A stretch of 64,000 bases of DNA from positions 3,524,501 through 3,588,500 of the forward strand of contig NC_021149.1 in NCBI RefSeq assembly GCF_000380335.1, written 5' to 3'. Positions 19,368 through 27,020 of this stretch are shown one piece after another; the first letter of the stretch is position 1, and the number at the start of each line of letters is the position of its first letter. The notes beneath the pieces were generated by a model. It worked only from the letters and a program-made list of their open reading frames with translations, made no database searches and was not told where the DNA came from. The position numbers and the translations under genes are program-made. The stretch comes from Azotobacter vinelandii CA (GTDB taxonomy: Bacteria; Pseudomonadota; Gammaproteobacteria; Pseudomonadales; Pseudomonadaceae).

Positions 19368-19735
19368 GGTGCGTCCGGTCGAAAAAAGCGGCGATAGTGT
19401 CGGCATTATTCCGTCAATCGCCCGCGGAAGACAGAAAAACGGCAGAAGCCCGCGGCCTGCCCGGCCGAACGAATCCGAACCGCACGGCGGCGGCGCCGGC
19501 GCCGGCGCCGGCGCCGGCGCGAATCGTCCGCTCCCGCGCGGAGTGGCCTTATCCTGCCAGCCTTGCGCTGCCGAACCTTTTGTCCATACTCGAATGGCCT
19601 TCGCCGAACTGTGCCGAAGGCAACCCCAATGCCAGACAGCACCCAGCCAGAAAGGAGGCAGCGAGCACGGGAGTGCCCAGGCGGCCAGGCCATCCCTCCC
19701 CGCCCCGGAACGGCGGGAATTTCTCGCATGGAACG
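19368..19735. other. Intergenic region upstream of the PHB depolymerase
   Basis: No gene is supported. The only notable structure is the GGCGCC tandem array at 19492-19520. The depolymerase frame is open through this region but has no signal-peptide-compatible start before 19736. Confidence 0.5.
19492..19520. repeat. Perfect GGCGCC hexanucleotide tandem repeat (4.8 copies)
   Basis: Five consecutive GGCGCC units, the last missing one base. Each unit is itself palindromic, so the tract can form alternative hairpins and could slip in length. It lies about 215 bp upstream of the PHB depolymerase start, 125 bp from arfB. Confidence 0.9.
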
Positions 19736-20800
19736 ATGAAACGGATACCGGGAACTCGTATCAGCACAGGACTTGCCGTGGCGATGCTGCTCAGCGTCGC
19801 CAGCGCCGAAGCCCAGACCGTCAAACTGCCCGCCTGTGGCGCGGAGATCCGCAAGACCTCGGTGTCGGGACTGTCGTCCGGCGCCTTCATGACATCCCAG
19901 CTTTACGTGGCGTTTTCCGAGATCATGGTGGGCGCCGGCATAGTCGCCGGCGGTCCCTACCTCTGCGCCAAGTCCTGGGCGGGCAATTCCCTGCTGGTGA
20001 ACGCCACGACCACCTGCATGCATCCCCTGACGGCCGGGAGCGGTCCGAATACGCCGCTCCTGGCCAGGTATGCGGCCACGCTGGCCGAATACGGCCAGAT
20101 CGCGCCCCTGAAGAATCTCGAGGACGACCGTATCTACATCTTCAGCGGCACACGGGACGAGATCGTCACGACCACCGTCGTGAACCAGACCCGGGAGTTC
20201 TTCAAGGCCGTCGGCGTCCCGGAGGCCTCCATCCGCTACGACAGGAGCATCGCCGCCGGCCATGCCTTCCTGACCGACGACGACACGGATACCGCCTGCG
20301 CGCTGACCCGCTCGCCCTACATCAACGACTGCGACTTCTCGCAGGCCGGCGCCATACTCGAGCAGATCTACCCGGGCCTGAAGTCGCCCGCCCGTCACCG
20401 GGACGACAGCCTGATCGCCTTCGACCAGGAGGAATTCATCGACTCGCCCTACACCAGCATGGACGACACGGCCTATGCCTACGTCCCGACGGCCTGCCGG
20501 AGCGGCAAGAGTTGCCCCGTGCATGTGGTGTTCCACGGCTGCCGGCAGGGCTCGCATTTCATCGGCGACCAGTACTACGCCCGGACCGGCTACAACCGGC
20601 TGGCGGAAGCCAACGATCTCATCATGCTCTACCCCCAGGTGCGGCCATCCAGCGCCTCGCCGCTGAATCCCGACGGCTGCTGGGACTTCTGGGGCTATTC
20701 TTCGCCGGACAGTCCGACCCCGGACTACTTCACCCGCAACGCTCCTCAACTGCGCGCCATCCACAAGATGATCGCCCGCCTTGCCGAGCCCCGATCCTGA
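19736..20800 (+). CDS. Secreted poly(3-hydroxybutyrate) depolymerase (N-terminal Ser, Penicillium/PhaZd type)
   Basis: 354-aa alpha/beta-hydrolase with a signal peptide ([20 protein letters not shown]). The lipase box GLSSG (Ser47) comes very early, followed by Asp141 (SGTRDEIV) and His176 ([10 protein letters not shown]), the circularly permuted triad order described for Penicillium funiculosum PHB depolymerase and Ralstonia PhaZd. The conserved [13 protein letters not shown] and VVFHGCRQG (oxyanion-hole loop) support the family. It would hydrolyse PHB or its oligomers outside the cytoplasm; no C-terminal substrate-binding domain is present. The start is not certain: the ATG is in the right place for a signal peptide but has only a weak RBS. 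A small acidic protein follows 30 bp downstream. Confidence 0.88.
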   Translation: MKRIPGTRISTGLAVAMLLSVASAEAQTVKLPACGAEIRKTSVSGLSSGAFMTSQLYVAFSEIMVGAGIVAGGPYLCAKSWAGNSLLVNATTTCMHPLTAGSGPNTPLLARYAATLAEYGQIAPLKNLEDDRIYIFSGTRDEIVTTTVVNQTREFFKAVGVPEASIRYDRSIAAGHAFLTDDDTDTACALTRSPYINDCDFSQAGAILEQIYPGLKSPARHRDDSLIAFDQEEFIDSPYTSMDDTAYAYVPTACRSGKSCPVHVVFHGCRQGSHFIGDQYYARTGYNRLAEANDLIMLYPQVRPSSASPLNPDGCWDFWGYSSPDSPTPDYFTRNAPQLRAIHKMIARLAEPRS

Positions 20801-20830
20801 GCCAACCCACCGCACATAGGAAGAAAGACC

Positions 20831-21442
20831 ATGGATGCCGACACCGCGAACGCCACGATCGATCCGAAGCTGTCCGAGGCACTCAAACACTGGAACGACT
20901 ACGCCAGCGAAAGCGGCCGCAACGCACGGCTCATCTTCGAGGCCATGACACCGGTCAACGACAGCCTGCAGATCGTCCGGCAGGTCATGGAGTCCATGCA
21001 GTACGGCGGTTGGAGCCCCACCGGCATGCCCTGGGTGAAGCCCTCGGTCCTGTTCTCCGCCTACCAGGAGCTGACCGAGATCCAGTTGGCCGCCCAGGAA
21101 AAGGAAAGCGACTGCTACATCCGTTTCCTGACGACCACCCTGGGCAGCGGCAAGCAGGTCGCCGAAGCCATGCAGGGGGCCAGCACCCCGCAGCAGATCC
21201 TGGCCTCCTACCTGGAGGCCGGCCTCAGCATCGCCAGGCAGTACCAGGCCGACGCCAGCGAACACGCCTCCGCGCTCGGCCAGATCCGCTCGGCCTACAA
21301 CGTCTGGCTGCAGAGGACCCTGGAAAACCTGGGCCATGAAACGGTGGAGGAGCCCACGCCCGCCGCCGCGTCGCAGCCGGCCGCCTCGCCGCCTCCCGCA
21401 TCGGCGGCGGAACCGGCAGCGGGGAAGGACAGCGGCGCTTGA
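20831..21442 (+). CDS. Phasin-like hypothetical protein downstream of the PHB depolymerase
   Basis: 203 aa, cytoplasmic, largely alpha-helical and without cysteine-rich or membrane regions except one Cys (ESDCYIRF). Amphipathic helices (LFSAYQELTEIQLAAQEK, TPQQILASYLEAGLSIARQYQ) and a Pro/Ala-rich C-terminal tail (about 175-200) resemble polyhydroxyalkanoate granule-associated phasins. Strong RBS GGAAGAAAG before ATG 20831. Co-transcription with the depolymerase is likely (30-bp gap). Assignment as a phasin is inference from composition and context; I do not recognise a specific family signature. Confidence 0.55.
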   Translation: MDADTANATIDPKLSEALKHWNDYASESGRNARLIFEAMTPVNDSLQIVRQVMESMQYGGWSPTGMPWVKPSVLFSAYQELTEIQLAAQEKESDCYIRFLTTTLGSGKQVAEAMQGASTPQQILASYLEAGLSIARQYQADASEHASALGQIRSAYNVWLQRTLENLGHETVEEPTPAAASQPAASPPPASAAEPAAGKDSGA

Positions 21443-21627
21443 ACGGGCGGGCCGGCGGCCCTCGCCCGCCGGAACGTACCGTTGAATGGCAGTGGCCGGC
21501 GCGCCGCAGGTAACCGCCGAAGCGCGCCGGTCGGGGAAACGTACGGTCACGACAGTCACTTTCGAGCCACGGGCCATCCACCTGTCGATACCGATCCAGC
21601 GAACCAGACCCACGGGAGGGCCGGATC

Positions 21628-22056
21628 ATCAATACGCTCAGCAAAAACCTGATCGCCTGCGGCCTGCTGCTCGCCTCCTGGCACAGCAGCGCAGTCGAGG
21701 AAGAAGCGGTGGACACCTATCTCTATTGCGGCAAGCTCCTCTGGCCCGCCGAGCGGGAGGATTATCTGCCGCTTCCGCAAGGAATCGAGATCGGCTACTC
21801 CTCGCATCCGGCCCTCGCGCCGATCGTCGAACAGAAGGAAAAGCACAGCCTGCGGCTCGCCTACGAGAGTCCGGCGATCGCCCTGCGGATCATGCAGGAA
21901 GCGGTCGAGGTGATCATCCGGCAGAAAACCAACGAGGTCTGCCTGGAAGCCGGCGCGGCGGAGATCTCGAACAGCGGCCTTCCCCTGGCGATCTCTCCCG
22001 TGCCGGCGGAGGACGGCCGGACGGTTTTCGACGCCGATCTGGAGCCGCGCCAGTAG
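21628..22056 (+). CDS. Secreted hypothetical protein with no ATG/GTG/TTG start at the signal peptide
   Basis: The frame encodes a clear signal peptide (INTLSKNLIACGLLLASWHSSA) followed by VEEEAVDTYLYCGKLLWPAE and about 110 further residues, but the codon at its head is ATC (ATCATC at 21625-21630), eight or so bases after GGGAGG. The next in-frame start, GTG 21709, would delete the entire signal peptide and has no RBS. Either ATC/ATT-type initiation is used, the ATG has been lost by a point mutation (pseudogene), or this is a sequence error. About 142 aa if read from 21628. Product family not recognised; probably periplasmic, with two Cys (YLYC and TNEVC). Confidence 0.55.
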   Translation: MNTLSKNLIACGLLLASWHSSAVEEEAVDTYLYCGKLLWPAEREDYLPLPQGIEIGYSSHPALAPIVEQKEKHSLRLAYESPAIALRIMQEAVEVIIRQKTNEVCLEAGAAEISNSGLPLAISPVPAEDGRTVFDADLEPRQ

Positions 22057-22073
22057 AGCGCTCCCGGCAAGAC

Positions 22074-22096
22074 CGCCGGCCTTTCCCCGGCCGGCG
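22074..22096 (+). terminator. GC-rich hairpin after the secreted hypothetical gene
   Basis: CGCCGGCC-type arms GCCGGCC (22075-22081) and GGCCGGC (22089-22095) surround TTTCCCC, 18 bp after the stop codon. No T-run. Confidence 0.45.
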
Positions 22097-22315
22097 CCCC
22101 CGATCGGCGCAAGATGCGCCTGCGATCCGGCCCGCTCATCCCGCCCGGATGGACATGCCCGCGTACAACCGCCAGCGGCCCTGAAAGCGCAGCGACAGAA
22201 CCCCGGACGGGACGGTCGATGGCCTGGTCCGGGCGGATGCCCCGCCGCCGGGCATTTCCATTCGCCCGGCACCCTCGGCTACCGTAATCGCTCATCCGCT
22301 CTACGGGACGCTCCA

Positions 22316-23443
22316 ATGGATTCGCTCACCCAGGCCGTGCTCGGCGCCAGCGTGCAAGGCGCGCTGCTCGGGCGCTGGCAGGGACGCAAGGCGCTGCTCT
22401 ACGGCGCCCTGCTCGGCACCCTGCCCGACCTCGACGTACTGATCGACTACGGCGACGCGGTCGCCAACATGACCCGCCACCGCGGCTTCAGCCATTCCCT
22501 GTTCGTCCTCACCGGCTTCTCGCTGCTGCTGGCCTGGCTGCTGCGGCGCTTCAGGCCGCATCCGGGATACGGCGGCGGGCGCCTGTTCCTCGCCCTCTGG
22601 CTGGTACTGGCCACCCATGTGCTGCTGGACAGCCTGACCAGCTACGGCACCCAGTTGCTCTGGCCGCTGGACACGCCGCCGGTGGCCTGGTCGAGCGTGT
22701 TCATCGTCGATCCGCTGTACACCCTGCCGCTGCTCGGCGCGGTGCTGGGTGGCGTCCTGTACCGTCTGCGCGGCCGGGCCCTGCGCTGGCAGTACTGGGC
22801 GCTCGGCTTGTCGAGCCTCTACCTGGGCCTGACCCTGGCCGGCAAGCAGATGGCCGAGAACCGCGTGGCGGCGGAACTGGCGCGCCAGGGGATTCGCGCC
22901 GAAGCCCTGTTCAGCACGCCGACGCCCTTCAACAGCCTGCTCTGGCGGGTACTGGCGCGCGACGGCGAGGACTACCACGAGGCGCTGGTCGGCTGGTTCG
23001 ACCGCCGGCCGCCGGAACTGGTCCGCCTGCCGCGCGGCACCGCCCTGATCGCCGGACTGGGCGCCTCGCCGCAACTGGCGCGGCTGCGCTGGTTCGCCGA
23101 CGACTGGCTGCGCTACGACGAGATCGACGGCAAGCTGGTGGTCACCGACCTGCGCCTGGGTATGACCGGCGCCCATCCGTTCCGCTTCGCCCTGGCCGCG
23201 AAACGCGACGGCCGCTGGCAACTCCTCCCCGAACCGGAGCAGTTGCCGATGAACCGCGGCCGCCTCGAACACCTCGGGCTGCTGTGGCGGCGCATCTGGC
23301 ATCAGGACGCGCGAATCCCCCTGGAGGACTGGGCCCGCCAGTTGCAGCAGTGGCAGGCACCGCTCACCGCGAGCCCGGCGACACCAGCCTCCCCGGCCGC
23401 CGGCACCGCGACCGGCGCGCCTCTCCGCCTCGGCGAGGGCTGA
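22316..23443 (+). CDS. YdjM/DUF457 family membrane-bound metal-dependent hydrolase
   Basis: 375-aa integral membrane protein. The N-terminal 160 residues are the family core: MDSLTQAVLGASVQGALLG, LLGTLPDLDVLIDYGD, TRHRGFSHSLF and THVLLDSLTSYGTQLLWP, whose His/Asp residues are the presumed metal ligands. After five or so membrane helices there is a soluble C-terminal domain of about 190 residues. The biochemical substrate of these proteins is unknown. Convergent with hpd. Confidence 0.88.
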   Translation: MDSLTQAVLGASVQGALLGRWQGRKALLYGALLGTLPDLDVLIDYGDAVANMTRHRGFSHSLFVLTGFSLLLAWLLRRFRPHPGYGGGRLFLALWLVLATHVLLDSLTSYGTQLLWPLDTPPVAWSSVFIVDPLYTLPLLGAVLGGVLYRLRGRALRWQYWALGLSSLYLGLTLAGKQMAENRVAAELARQGIRAEALFSTPTPFNSLLWRVLARDGEDYHEALVGWFDRRPPELVRLPRGTALIAGLGASPQLARLRWFADDWLRYDEIDGKLVVTDLRLGMTGAHPFRFALAAKRDGRWQLLPEPEQLPMNRGRLEHLGLLWRRIWHQDARIPLEDWARQLQQWQAPLTASPATPASPAAGTATGAPLRLGEG

Positions 23444-23470
23444 TCACGCTGCCCGAAGCGCGGTCATGGC

Positions 23471-23494
23471 GGGAAAGGCCTGCGGCCGTTTCCC
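23471..23494. terminator. Bidirectional hairpin between convergent ydjM-like gene and hpd
   Basis: GGGAAAGGCC pairs with GGCC-G-TTTCCC around TGC with one bulged G. It sits midway in the 62-bp gap between two convergent genes. Confidence 0.55.
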
Positions 23495-23505
23495 ACCCCG
23501 CCTTC

Positions 23506-24585
23506 CTAGCCCTTCAACACTCCACGGCGGATCTGGTCCTCCTCGATGGATTCGAACAGAGCCCGGAAGTTGCCTTCGCCGAAGCCCTGGTTGCCCTTGC
23601 GCTGAATGATCTCGAAGAAGATCGGGCCGATCAGCGGGCGGGTGAAGATCTGCAGCAACAGCCCTTCGCGGCCGACACGGCCGTCGATCAGGATGTTCAG
23701 CTCGCGCAGCGACTCCAGTAGCTCGCCATGGCCGGGAACCCGGGTATCGACCTTCTCGTAGTAGGTATCCGGGGTCTGCATGAAGGCCACGTCCCTGGCG
23801 CGCAGCGCGCGCACCGTGGCGTAGATGTCGTCGGTGGCCAGGGCGATGTGCTGGATGCCCTCGCCATGGTAATCGCGGATGAATTCGGCGATCTGCGAAT
23901 GGTCGTCGGCCGACTCGTTGATCGGGATGCGGATCTTCCCGCAGGGCGCGGTCATGGCGCGGGACAGAAGGCCCGTATGCCTGCCCTCGATATCGAAGTA
24001 GCGCGTCTCGCGGAAGCCGGCGATGCGCTCGTAGAAACCGGCCCAGACATCCATCTGCCCACGTGCGACGTTATGGGTCAGATGGTCGATGACGCTCAGG
24101 CCGACCGCGTTGTCCCGCGCCGTGCGCCCCGCGATGAAGTCGAAGTCGACATCGTAGATGCTGCGTTCGCCGTAGCGATCCACCAGGTAGAGCAACGAAC
24201 CGCCGATGCCTTCGATGCAGGGGATGTTCAGTTCGCCGAAATTGGCGTGGCTGCCCAGGAGCCTCGCCCCCTGGCGCTGCGCGTAGTCGGCGGCCTGGAC
24301 GGCGTTGCCGACCCGGAAGGCCATGGCGCAGGCGCTCGGTCCGTGTTCCTCGGCGAAAGCCCGCACCGGCCCGTCGGGACTGCCGTTGAGGACGAAATTG
24401 ATGTCGTTCTGCTGGAACAGGAAGACTTCCTTGGAACGGTGTCGGGCGGTCTCGGTGAAACCCATGGCGACGAACAGCCCGCGCAGCCGGGCGATGCCCT
24501 CGGCGTCCGGCGCGGTGAATTCGACGAACTCGAAGCCGTCGGTGCCGATGGGGTTGAAGGCTGGGCTTTCCGGTATGGCATTCAT
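23506..24585 (-). CDS. hpd: 4-hydroxyphenylpyruvate dioxygenase
   Basis: Fe(II) enzyme converting 4-hydroxyphenylpyruvate to homogentisate, downstream of PhhA in phenylalanine/tyrosine breakdown. The 359-aa product has two vicinal-oxygen-chelate domains and the iron ligands His168 (VIDHLTHNV), His246 (IQHIALATDD) and Glu325 (FFEIIQRKGNQGFGEGNF). ATG 24585 follows GAGG and gives the expected length; the longer frame from 24681 is unconserved. It is a single-gene unit about 9 kb from phhAB; homogentisate pathway genes are not in the window. Confidence 0.96.
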   Translation of the reverse strand: MNAIPESPAFNPIGTDGFEFVEFTAPDAEGIARLRGLFVAMGFTETARHRSKEVFLFQQNDINFVLNGSPDGPVRAFAEEHGPSACAMAFRVGNAVQAADYAQRQGARLLGSHANFGELNIPCIEGIGGSLLYLVDRYGERSIYDVDFDFIAGRTARDNAVGLSVIDHLTHNVARGQMDVWAGFYERIAGFRETRYFDIEGRHTGLLSRAMTAPCGKIRIPINESADDHSQIAEFIRDYHGEGIQHIALATDDIYATVRALRARDVAFMQTPDTYYEKVDTRVPGHGELLESLRELNILIDGRVGREGLLLQIFTRPLIGPIFFEIIQRKGNQGFGEGNFRALFESIEEDQIRRGVLKG

Positions 24586-24697
24586 GAGGCTACCTCGCGA
24601 AGCGTGCACTGACACTTCAGCACAGGCGAAGAGCCGCCGCCGGGCAAGTGGCGAATACCGTCCGGAGCCGGGAGCCGCCACCGACGGCGGCGAACAC

Positions 24698-24703
24698 TAT
24701 AAT
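24698..24703 (+). promoter_or_regulatory. Consensus -10 hexamer upstream of the BON gene
   Basis: A perfect TATAAT stands about 95 bp before the BON-domain gene, in GC-rich surroundings. No matching -35 hexamer is apparent, so sigma-70 use is tentative. Confidence 0.35.
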
Positions 24704-24800
24704 TTCCGCTTGTCACCGATGGTTCACAGGCTGGAGACGATCAACGAAGGCCTGCCGGGCGAATACGCCCGCGCCGGTTCCATTCCAGAGGTTCGCCGCC

Positions 24801-25145
24801 ATGAAAACCCCATTGTCCAACCATGCTCCCCAGCGCCTCGGCGCCGCCGTTCGCGATGTCTGGCTCACCGCCGGCGTGAAATCCTCCCTCGCCCTGGCCA
24901 GGGAAACCCGTGGCCAGGACATCCACGTCAAGACCCGCGCCGGCGAGGTGTTCCTCAGTGGCCTGGTCGACGATTACCAGCGGCGCAATCGGGCCCTCCA
25001 GTTGGCCGGCGCGGTGCACGGCGTGATCCGGGTGGACAGCCGCGACCTGGCGGTCCGGCTGACGCCCGAGCCTCCCGGCGCCGAGGAAGGCGCCGACTAT
25101 CGGGCCTACGAGGAGCAGCAGCGCCGGACGGAAGATCGCCACTGA
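24801..25145 (+). CDS. BON-domain protein
   Basis: 114 aa. Residues 20-85 form one BON domain (RDVWLTAGVKSSLALARETRGQDIHVKTRAGEVFLSGLVDDYQRRNRALQLAGAVHGVIRVDSRDLAVR), a fold linked to phospholipid-membrane binding in OsmY/DolP-like proteins. Unlike those, no signal peptide is evident from ATG 24801 (RBS AGAGG), so it may be cytoplasmic or the true export route is unclear. Convergent with the SRPBCC gene. Precise role unknown. Confidence 0.8.
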   Translation: MKTPLSNHAPQRLGAAVRDVWLTAGVKSSLALARETRGQDIHVKTRAGEVFLSGLVDDYQRRNRALQLAGAVHGVIRVDSRDLAVRLTPEPPGAEEGADYRAYEEQQRRTEDRH

Positions 25146-25171
25146 CGGCCCGCGTGCCCCGATGACACCTC

Positions 25172-25669
25172 TCAGGACGACCAGGTCGCCTGGAAGGCCA
25201 GGCGCGTACCGAGTCGCCGGGCCAGGCCGACGCCGCCGGCATGCATCAACAGTCGGTGATTCCAGCGGAACAGCGGCCGCGCCAGTGGGGCCAGCAGGTT
25301 CATCCAGGCGGGGGTGGTACGCACCCGCCAGTCGAAACACACCCAGGTCCGGCCGGCATCTTCATCGAAGCGCCAGCGGCCGACGCCCTCGAGCTGGCCC
25401 TCGACCCGCCCTTCGAGCAGATGCAACGGCTCGAGGCGGGTCACGCGGGAAACGAAGGACAACCGGTAGGGCAAGACCCCTTTCCAGACGAATCGCTGGC
25501 GGGTCCCCAGACCGCCCTCCTCGCGCCCCCGCTCCAGGGTGACGACTTGTTCGACACCCCGCCACCAGCCAGGCCAGGTCTCAGGCTCGACGATGGCGTC
25601 CCATACCGCGACGAGCGGCGCGTCGAGCTGCCAGAGGGTGGTCAGGTGGAAGCAGTTGGCCGCGGCCAT
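25172..25669 (-). CDS. SRPBCC (START/polyketide cyclase-like) domain protein
   Basis: 165 aa from ATG 25669. LTTLWQLDAPLVAVWDAIVEPETWPGWWRGVEQV at the N-terminus and the beta-rich middle (YRLSFVSRVTRLEPLHLLEGRVEGQLEGVGRWRF) are typical of the SRPBCC ligand-binding fold. The C-terminal part (WMNLLAPLARPLFRWNHRLLMHAGGVGLARRLG) resembles proteins that act on hydrophobic ligands. It starts 13 bp after the stop of the LolA-like gene, so the two are probably one transcript. No function is known; a hydrophobic ligand or lipid role is inference. Confidence 0.75.
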   Translation of the reverse strand: MAAANCFHLTTLWQLDAPLVAVWDAIVEPETWPGWWRGVEQVVTLERGREEGGLGTRQRFVWKGVLPYRLSFVSRVTRLEPLHLLEGRVEGQLEGVGRWRFDEDAGRTWVCFDWRVRTTPAWMNLLAPLARPLFRWNHRLLMHAGGVGLARRLGTRLAFQATWSS

Positions 25670-25682
25670 GGCTCGTTTCGGC

Positions 25683-26312
25683 TCAGGGAGAAAAGAAGCG
25701 CTCGGGGAAGGGCGTGTCGATCTCCAGATCGGCCATGTCGACGCTCTCGAGCAGGCGACCTCCGGTTCCGAAGCGCTCGACCCGTAGCGGGAGCAGGCTG
25801 TCGCGCGCCAGCCAGATCCGGTAGTGATGCGCGCCGGACGGCTTCCCCAGACCCTCTTCGCGAATCTCGAAGCCGGCGACCGGCCTCGCCGCGACCTCCC
25901 CGCTGCCGAGTGCGGCCAGCGTGCCACGGGCCTGCCGCTCGCGAAGACTGTCCAGCAGCACGCCGATATCCGACTGATCGACCCGGATACCGTGCGGGCC
26001 ACGGATCAAGGGGTTGTCCGGCGCCAGATTGAGCCTCGGCAGGTGGTCCAGGCCGAACGGCCAGATTCGCACCCGGCGGCTGGCGGGATTGTAGATCAGC
26101 ACCAGTCCCGGATGCGGCCGGATGAACTCGATACGTACCCAGCCGGGTTTGCGGTAGAAGTAGCGCAGCACATGCTGCTCGCTGCCCTCGGCGTTCAGGC
26201 GCACCGTGACCCGGTAGCTGGTCAGCGCCTGGAAGCGTTCCTGTGCCTCGGCCAGAGGATCGCTCGCGCCGGGCCCTCCGAGCAGGGCGAGCAGCAGCAT
26301 GAGCCCGGCCAC
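25683..26312 (-). CDS. LolA-like / DUF1571-type exported protein
   Basis: 209 aa from a GTG (ATG at codon 5 is an alternative; a stop lies just upstream in frame). A short hydrophobic leader (GLMLLLALLGGPGAS) is followed by AEAQERFQALTSYRVTVRLN and YFYRKPGWVRIEFIRPHPGLVLIYNPASRRVRIWPF, the curled beta-sheet pattern of LolA/LolB-like or DUF1571 proteins that bind lipid chains, and ends LESVDMADLEIDTPFPERFF. Probably periplasmic and co-transcribed with the SRPBCC gene. Substrate unknown. Confidence 0.7.
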   Translation of the reverse strand: MAGLMLLLALLGGPGASDPLAEAQERFQALTSYRVTVRLNAEGSEQHVLRYFYRKPGWVRIEFIRPHPGLVLIYNPASRRVRIWPFGLDHLPRLNLAPDNPLIRGPHGIRVDQSDIGVLLDSLRERQARGTLAALGSGEVAARPVAGFEIREEGLGKPSGAHHYRIWLARDSLLPLRVERFGTGGRLLESVDMADLEIDTPFPERFFSP

Positions 26313-26689
26313 GGGTCAGTGGCCCGCCCGGCAGGTTCGCTCGGTCGCTTCCGGCCCCCGAAGCCCCGATACCGCGTTGCCGCCCTTCGCCATGCCCCCG
26401 CCATGGCTCGTCGCGGCACCTCGTCTCGGAGCCCCGCTCATCCGAACGCGAATCGACCGACCGACCGCACAGGCCACTAGCCCTCACCTCCGGACCGGTT
26501 CGACCATGATGCGGCTGGGCGGCAGGGGTCGCAGGCATTCAAGGCCGTCACCTCCAGCGCGGACAATGGACGAAGTATCGACCAGGAATGGCCGCCGCCC
26601 GCCCACTGGGCGACGATCGGCCCGGCGGTGGGCGAAACGCCCCGTCCCGTGCGACCATGTGCGCGGTTTTCGTTTTCCGGAGATACGCG
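26313..26689. other. Intergenic region between divergent genes
   Basis: Separates the LolA-like gene (minus) and the small lipoprotein (plus). Frames here are GC-skewed shadows; I see no gene, terminator or clear promoter. Confidence 0.5.
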
Positions 26690-26908
26690 ATGAAACACCG
26701 CTACCCCCTGCTCGCCCTGCTGGCCCTGACCACTCTGCTCGGTGGCTGCGCACACTGGTGGGACGACGATCACGACCACCATCGCCACCGTTCCGACTCC
26801 CACTGGGACAACGGCCGGCACGAAGGCTACGAGCGCCGCGACGATGGCGATCGTGACCGCCAGGAGCGGCGTGAACGCTACGACAGGGACGGCAGAAACG
26901 GGCGCTGA
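26690..26908 (+). CDS. Small His/Asp/Arg-rich lipoprotein
   Basis: 72 aa. LLALLALTTLLGGCAHWWDDD carries a lipobox (LGGC) with Cys19 as the lipidation site. The mature part is extremely charged, with WWDDDHDHHRHRSD and then RRDDGDRDRQERRERYDRDGR. The Asp/His cluster could bind divalent metal, by analogy with other His/Asp-rich envelope peptides; not proven. ATG 26690 has GGAG at proper spacing; an upstream in-frame start at 26588 would bury the signal sequence. Confidence 0.72.
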   Translation: MKHRYPLLALLALTTLLGGCAHWWDDDHDHHRHRSDSHWDNGRHEGYERRDDGDRDRQERRERYDRDGRNGR

Positions 26909-27020
26909 AGGAACCCCGGGCCGTTCCGCCGGTCCTTTCGGAGCCGACTGGCCAGCGCTGCGGGGGCGATCTACCCTGCAGCGGAGCGATGCCGTTCTGC
27001 TTCGACAAGGAAATGCCGCG

